64,000 nt of DNA, from positions 31,682-95,681 of the forward strand of contig CBDUVB010000004.1 of NCBI GenBank assembly GCA_965370555.1, written 5' to 3'. This stretch comes from JAJOKK01 sp965370555. GTDB taxonomy: Bacteria > Bipolaricaulota > Bipolaricaulia > UBA7950 > UBA9294. A program made the translations under genes and the position numbers. The notes beneath the pieces were generated by a model. The model did not search any database. It had not been told where the DNA came from and saw only the letters and a program-made list of their open reading frames with translations. Of the stretch, positions 61,891 through 64,000 are shown in pieces (the stretch's first letter is position 1; the number at the start of each line of letters is the position of its first letter).

Positions 61891-61921
61891 AGCCTTCGGG
61901 TCACGTGGGTAACCCAAGGCT
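61891..61921 (+). terminator. Hairpin downstream of the GxxExxY gene
   Basis: AGCCTT (61891-61896) pairs with AAGGCT (61916-61921), with an inner GGGT/ACCC helix. No T run follows. Confidence 0.4.
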
Positions 61922-61988
61922 GGATTTATCCCTACACAATCACAAATTACCCACACCAAATAGCGAAAGACTTATAAAAGGAGGAGCT

Positions 61989-62342
61989 GTGATCGTTATC
62001 GGGAGAAGCAAAGAAATTCGCACACGCGATCTACACGATGGAAAGACGATCTTCCATACGAAGAAACGCATATTGATCGGCCCCGAACAGGGGGCGAGGA
62101 ACTTTGTCATGCGCCTGTTCACCGTAGGGGCAGGCGGATGCAGCCCATATCACACCCATGATTGGGAGCACGAGGTGTTCATCCTTTCGGGAAAGGGAAC
62201 GGTCAAATCGGACTCTGGGAGCACCCTGGTGAGCGCAGGAGACTTCGTATATGTCCCCCCGAACGAGGAGCACCAGTTCCTGAACGCTGGGGCCAACCCG
62301 TTTGAATTCTTGTGCCTTGTCCCCGCCAGCGGCGAGGGGTAA
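61989..62342 (+). CDS. Cupin-domain protein
   Basis: 117 residues from the GTG at 61989, chosen because AAAGGAGGAGC is directly upstream. Cupin motif 1 is CSPYHTHDWEHEVFILSGKG and motif 2 is YVPPNEEHQFLNAG, with a full set of metal-binding histidines and glutamate. Single-domain cupins include isomerases, dioxygenases and sensors. It ends four bases before mnmA and is probably co-transcribed with it. Confidence 0.83.
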   Translation: MIVIGRSKEIRTRDLHDGKTIFHTKKRILIGPEQGARNFVMRLFTVGAGGCSPYHTHDWEHEVFILSGKGTVKSDSGSTLVSAGDFVYVPPNEEHQFLNAGANPFEFLCLVPASGEG

Positions 62343-62345
62343 GAA

Positions 62346-63410
62346 GTGACCAAGCGGGTCCTCGTCTGCATGAGCGGCGGGGTGGACAGCACCGTGGCTG
62401 CACTGCTGTTGAAAGAAGAGGGCTACAAGATCGAGGGACTCACCTTCTGGTTCTGGTCCTACCCCGGTGCTCCCGACTATGCAGGGAAGACAAAGTGTTG
62501 CTCTCTCGATGGATCCTCTCTCGCTGCTGCGGAACTTCAGATTCCCCATTACACGATCGACGCAAGTGACCGGTTCTACAAGCTCGTCCTGCAGGATTAC
62601 ATCACCCGTTACCGCCGTGGAGAGACCCCAAACCCCTGCGGTCGCTGCAATCGGCTTCTCCGCTTCGCTCTTGCATTTGATTATGCGGAAGAGAACGGTT
62701 TCGACCTTGTCGCGACCGGGCATCATGTGCGGATCCTGCACGACGCAAGTGGACACCTTCACCTTCGCCGCGGTGCCGACCCGAGTAAAGACCAATCGTA
62801 CTTTCTCTACGGGTTGAGAGAAGCGGATCTCGAACGCCTCGTCTTCCCAGTCGGAGACCTGAACAAGGAAGAGGTATTCGCCATCGCTCGCGAACACGGG
62901 TTACACGCCGCTTCTCTCCCCGAGAGTCAGGATTTGTGCTTTGCACACGAAGGGAGTACCGATTTTCTTTTTGAGCCAGACGATCTCCGCCCCGGGCCGA
63001 TCTTAGACCTTGCTGGTCAACAACTCGGGGAACACGAAGGGCTCCCCCGTTACACGATTGGGCAACGCCGGGGGCTCAGGATCGCAGCCAAGCGGCCACT
63101 CTACATAGTGGCGATCGACCATGTGAAAAACGCACTTGTTGTTGGAGAGGAGAAAGATCTTTATGCAACCGGTCTTGTCGCAACGGATGCCACCTATCTC
63201 GCTGGTACGCCTCCACCTGTAGATTCCCGGATCGCGGCGAAGATCCGCTATCGCTCTCCCGCCTTCCCCGCCATTTTCCACCCTCTCTCTGAAGAGAGTT
63301 TCTCGCTCGAATTCGAGGAACCCCAGCGTGCCGTCACCCTCGGGCAGATCGTCGCTCTATATGACGGAGATCGCCTCCTTGGCGGGGGAATAATCACGGA
63401 AAGACAGTGA
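62346..63410 (+). CDS. mnmA: tRNA-specific 2-thiouridylase MnmA
   Basis: 354 residues, normal length. It thiolates uridine 34 of tRNAs for Lys, Glu and Gln. The PP-loop is SGGVDS (10-15); the catalytic cysteines are Cys101 (NPCGRCNRLLRF) and Cys198 (SQDLCFA); ATGHHVRI and KDQSYFLYGL are family segments, and the C terminus is the usual beta barrel (RYTIGQRRGL). The start is GTG with GAGGGG six bases upstream. The stop lies within an inverted repeat. Confidence 0.92.
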   Translation: MTKRVLVCMSGGVDSTVAALLLKEEGYKIEGLTFWFWSYPGAPDYAGKTKCCSLDGSSLAAAELQIPHYTIDASDRFYKLVLQDYITRYRRGETPNPCGRCNRLLRFALAFDYAEENGFDLVATGHHVRILHDASGHLHLRRGADPSKDQSYFLYGLREADLERLVFPVGDLNKEEVFAIAREHGLHAASLPESQDLCFAHEGSTDFLFEPDDLRPGPILDLAGQQLGEHEGLPRYTIGQRRGLRIAAKRPLYIVAIDHVKNALVVGEEKDLYATGLVATDATYLAGTPPPVDSRIAAKIRYRSPAFPAIFHPLSEESFSLEFEEPQRAVTLGQIVALYDGDRLLGGGIITERQ

Positions 63411-63525
63411 CAAGTAATGAGTGATGGGTAATGGGTACCAGGGGTTCAGCGCTCAGCAGCAGACCGAGTGATCGGCGTGCAGAAAGTGGGTTCACTATTT
63501 ACTGATTACTCATCACTCGTCACTG
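63405..63525. repeat. Imperfect inverted repeat downstream of mnmA
   Basis: Arms 63405-63425 and 63505-63525 match at 18 of 21 positions. Inside are further GTTCAGC/GCTGAAC-type arms, so the whole could fold as one long hairpin. It may serve as a transcript end or be a degenerate repeat element. Confidence 0.5.
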
Positions 63526-63580
63526 CTTTTCTTGCTGAATACTGATGGCTGAACGCTGACGGCTTTGCTATAATCCCCTC

Positions 63581-63668
63581 GGAGGGGTGGGCGAGCGGAC
63601 GAAACCACCGGTCTTGAAAACCGGCGAGCCTCCCGGCTCCGCGGGTTCGAATCCCGCCCCCTCCGCCA
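63581..63668 (+). tRNA. tRNA-Ser (anticodon TGA)
   Basis: Acceptor stem GGAGGGG with CCCCTCC, anticodon stem CCGGT/ACCGG with loop CTTGAAA, long variable arm of class II, T arm GCGGGTTCGAATCCCGC. The 3' CCA is encoded. A TATAAT box is at 63569-63574. Confidence 0.92.
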
Positions 63669-63720
63669 GGGGGAGACACAGTTGAACGATGGTCCTTCCC
63701 AAAGTAGAATGAGGATACCC

Positions 63721-63813
63721 GGAGGGGTAGTCAAGAGGTCCAAGACAACGGTTTGCTAAACCGTCGACGGGTTCATAGCTCGTCCGCGAGTTCGAATCTC
63801 GCCCCCTCCGCCA
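63721..63813 (+). tRNA. tRNA-Ser (anticodon GCT)
   Basis: Acceptor stem GGAGGGG with CCCCTCC, anticodon stem ACGGT/ACCGT with loop TTGCTAA, long variable arm, T loop TTCGAAT. The 3' CCA is encoded. Confidence 0.92.
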
Positions 63814-63820
63814 CTTTCAC

Positions 63821-63894
63821 GCGCCCGTAGCTCAGTGGATTAGAGCGTCGCACTCCGGATGCGAAGGTCGGAGGTTCGAGTCCTCTCGGGCGTA
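63821..63894 (+). tRNA. tRNA-Arg (anticodon CCG)
   Basis: Acceptor stem GCGCCCG with CGGGCGT (first pair G-U), D arm TAGCTCAGTGGATTAGAG, anticodon stem TCGCA/TGCGA with loop CTCCGGA, T arm GGAGGTTCGAGTCCTCT. No CCA is encoded, unlike the two serine tRNAs just before it. Confidence 0.92.
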
Positions 63895-64000
63895 CTTGAA
63901 TGTCAGAAGACAGTTTCCCGACGCGCTAAAGTTCCTTTTTTGCTTAGAAAGAGATCCTCCAATCCCAGATTCTCATCAGCTAAGGGCCTACATGGTTCAC

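Overview
The window comes from an anaerobic bacterium of moderate GC content. Evidence for anaerobic life is two tungsten-type aldehyde:ferredoxin oxidoreductases with a ferredoxin, an ADP-forming acetyl-CoA synthetase, and many import systems for fermentable sugars. Substrate-binding proteins carry ordinary Sec signal peptides without a lipobox, which fits a cell with a periplasm. The set of genes recalls uncultured fermentative phyla such as Bipolaricaulota (Acetothermia) or Atribacterota, but there is no rRNA here and the phylum is a guess. I see no insertion sequence, prophage or CRISPR array.

Layout. 1-7.7 kb is an accessory region: an AbiEi-like antitoxin running off the left edge, a gene remnant, an unrecognised 413-aa gene, and a very large UvrD-type helicase. 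The last two are each headed by a near-identical copy of a small unknown gene plus promoter (a ~440-bp direct repeat). 7.9-13.2 kb holds an acetyl-CoA/acetate module (DRTGG protein, ADP-forming acetate-CoA ligase, CoA-transferase fused to an acetyltransferase). 13.6-16.3 kb has an exported protein, a saccharopine dehydrogenase-like enzyme and a HAD phosphatase.

16.5-60 kb is a sugar catabolism island built of several operons. Operon 1 (31.9 down to 16.5 kb, minus) carries AhpD-like, cyclase, VOC, LarA-like, ferredoxin and aldehyde oxidoreductase genes, a complete RbsABC-type importer, a second aldehyde oxidoreductase, an FGGY kinase, a DapA-like aldolase, a hydroxyacid dehydrogenase and a HAD phosphatase. 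Locus I (32.35-33.74 kb, plus) is a pair of DeoC-family aldolases. Locus II (43.1 down to 34.0 kb, minus) has a DeoC pair at each end enclosing an importer, creatininase-like, transaldolase-like and PfkB kinase genes. Locus III (49.8 down to 43.6 kb, minus) has an importer, an NTF2-like protein and another DeoC pair. Locus IV (52.9-60 kb, plus) has a GntR regulator, an FGGY kinase and an importer with two permeases. A second FGGY kinase and a second GntR gene lie divergently at 50-52.5 kb. 60.1-63.9 kb returns to household genes: a phosphodiesterase, a GxxExxY cassette, a cupin, mnmA and three tRNAs.

How it may work: four importers bring in sugars or polyols; FGGY and PfkB kinases phosphorylate them; DeoC, DapA and transaldolase-like enzymes split the phosphorylated compounds; short aldehydes such as acetaldehyde would be oxidised by the oxidoreductases with ferredoxin as acceptor; the acetate/acetyl-CoA module is upstream. 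This chain is inference.

The most unusual feature is the four DeoC-family pairs. Each pair has one member (type A) that keeps the second active-site lysine of DeoC and one (type B) in which that lysine is an acidic residue. In two pairs the Schiff-base lysine is also missing from one or both partners. Four promoters of the island share a 20-bp partly palindromic site just downstream of the -10 box, which suggests a common GntR-controlled regulon.
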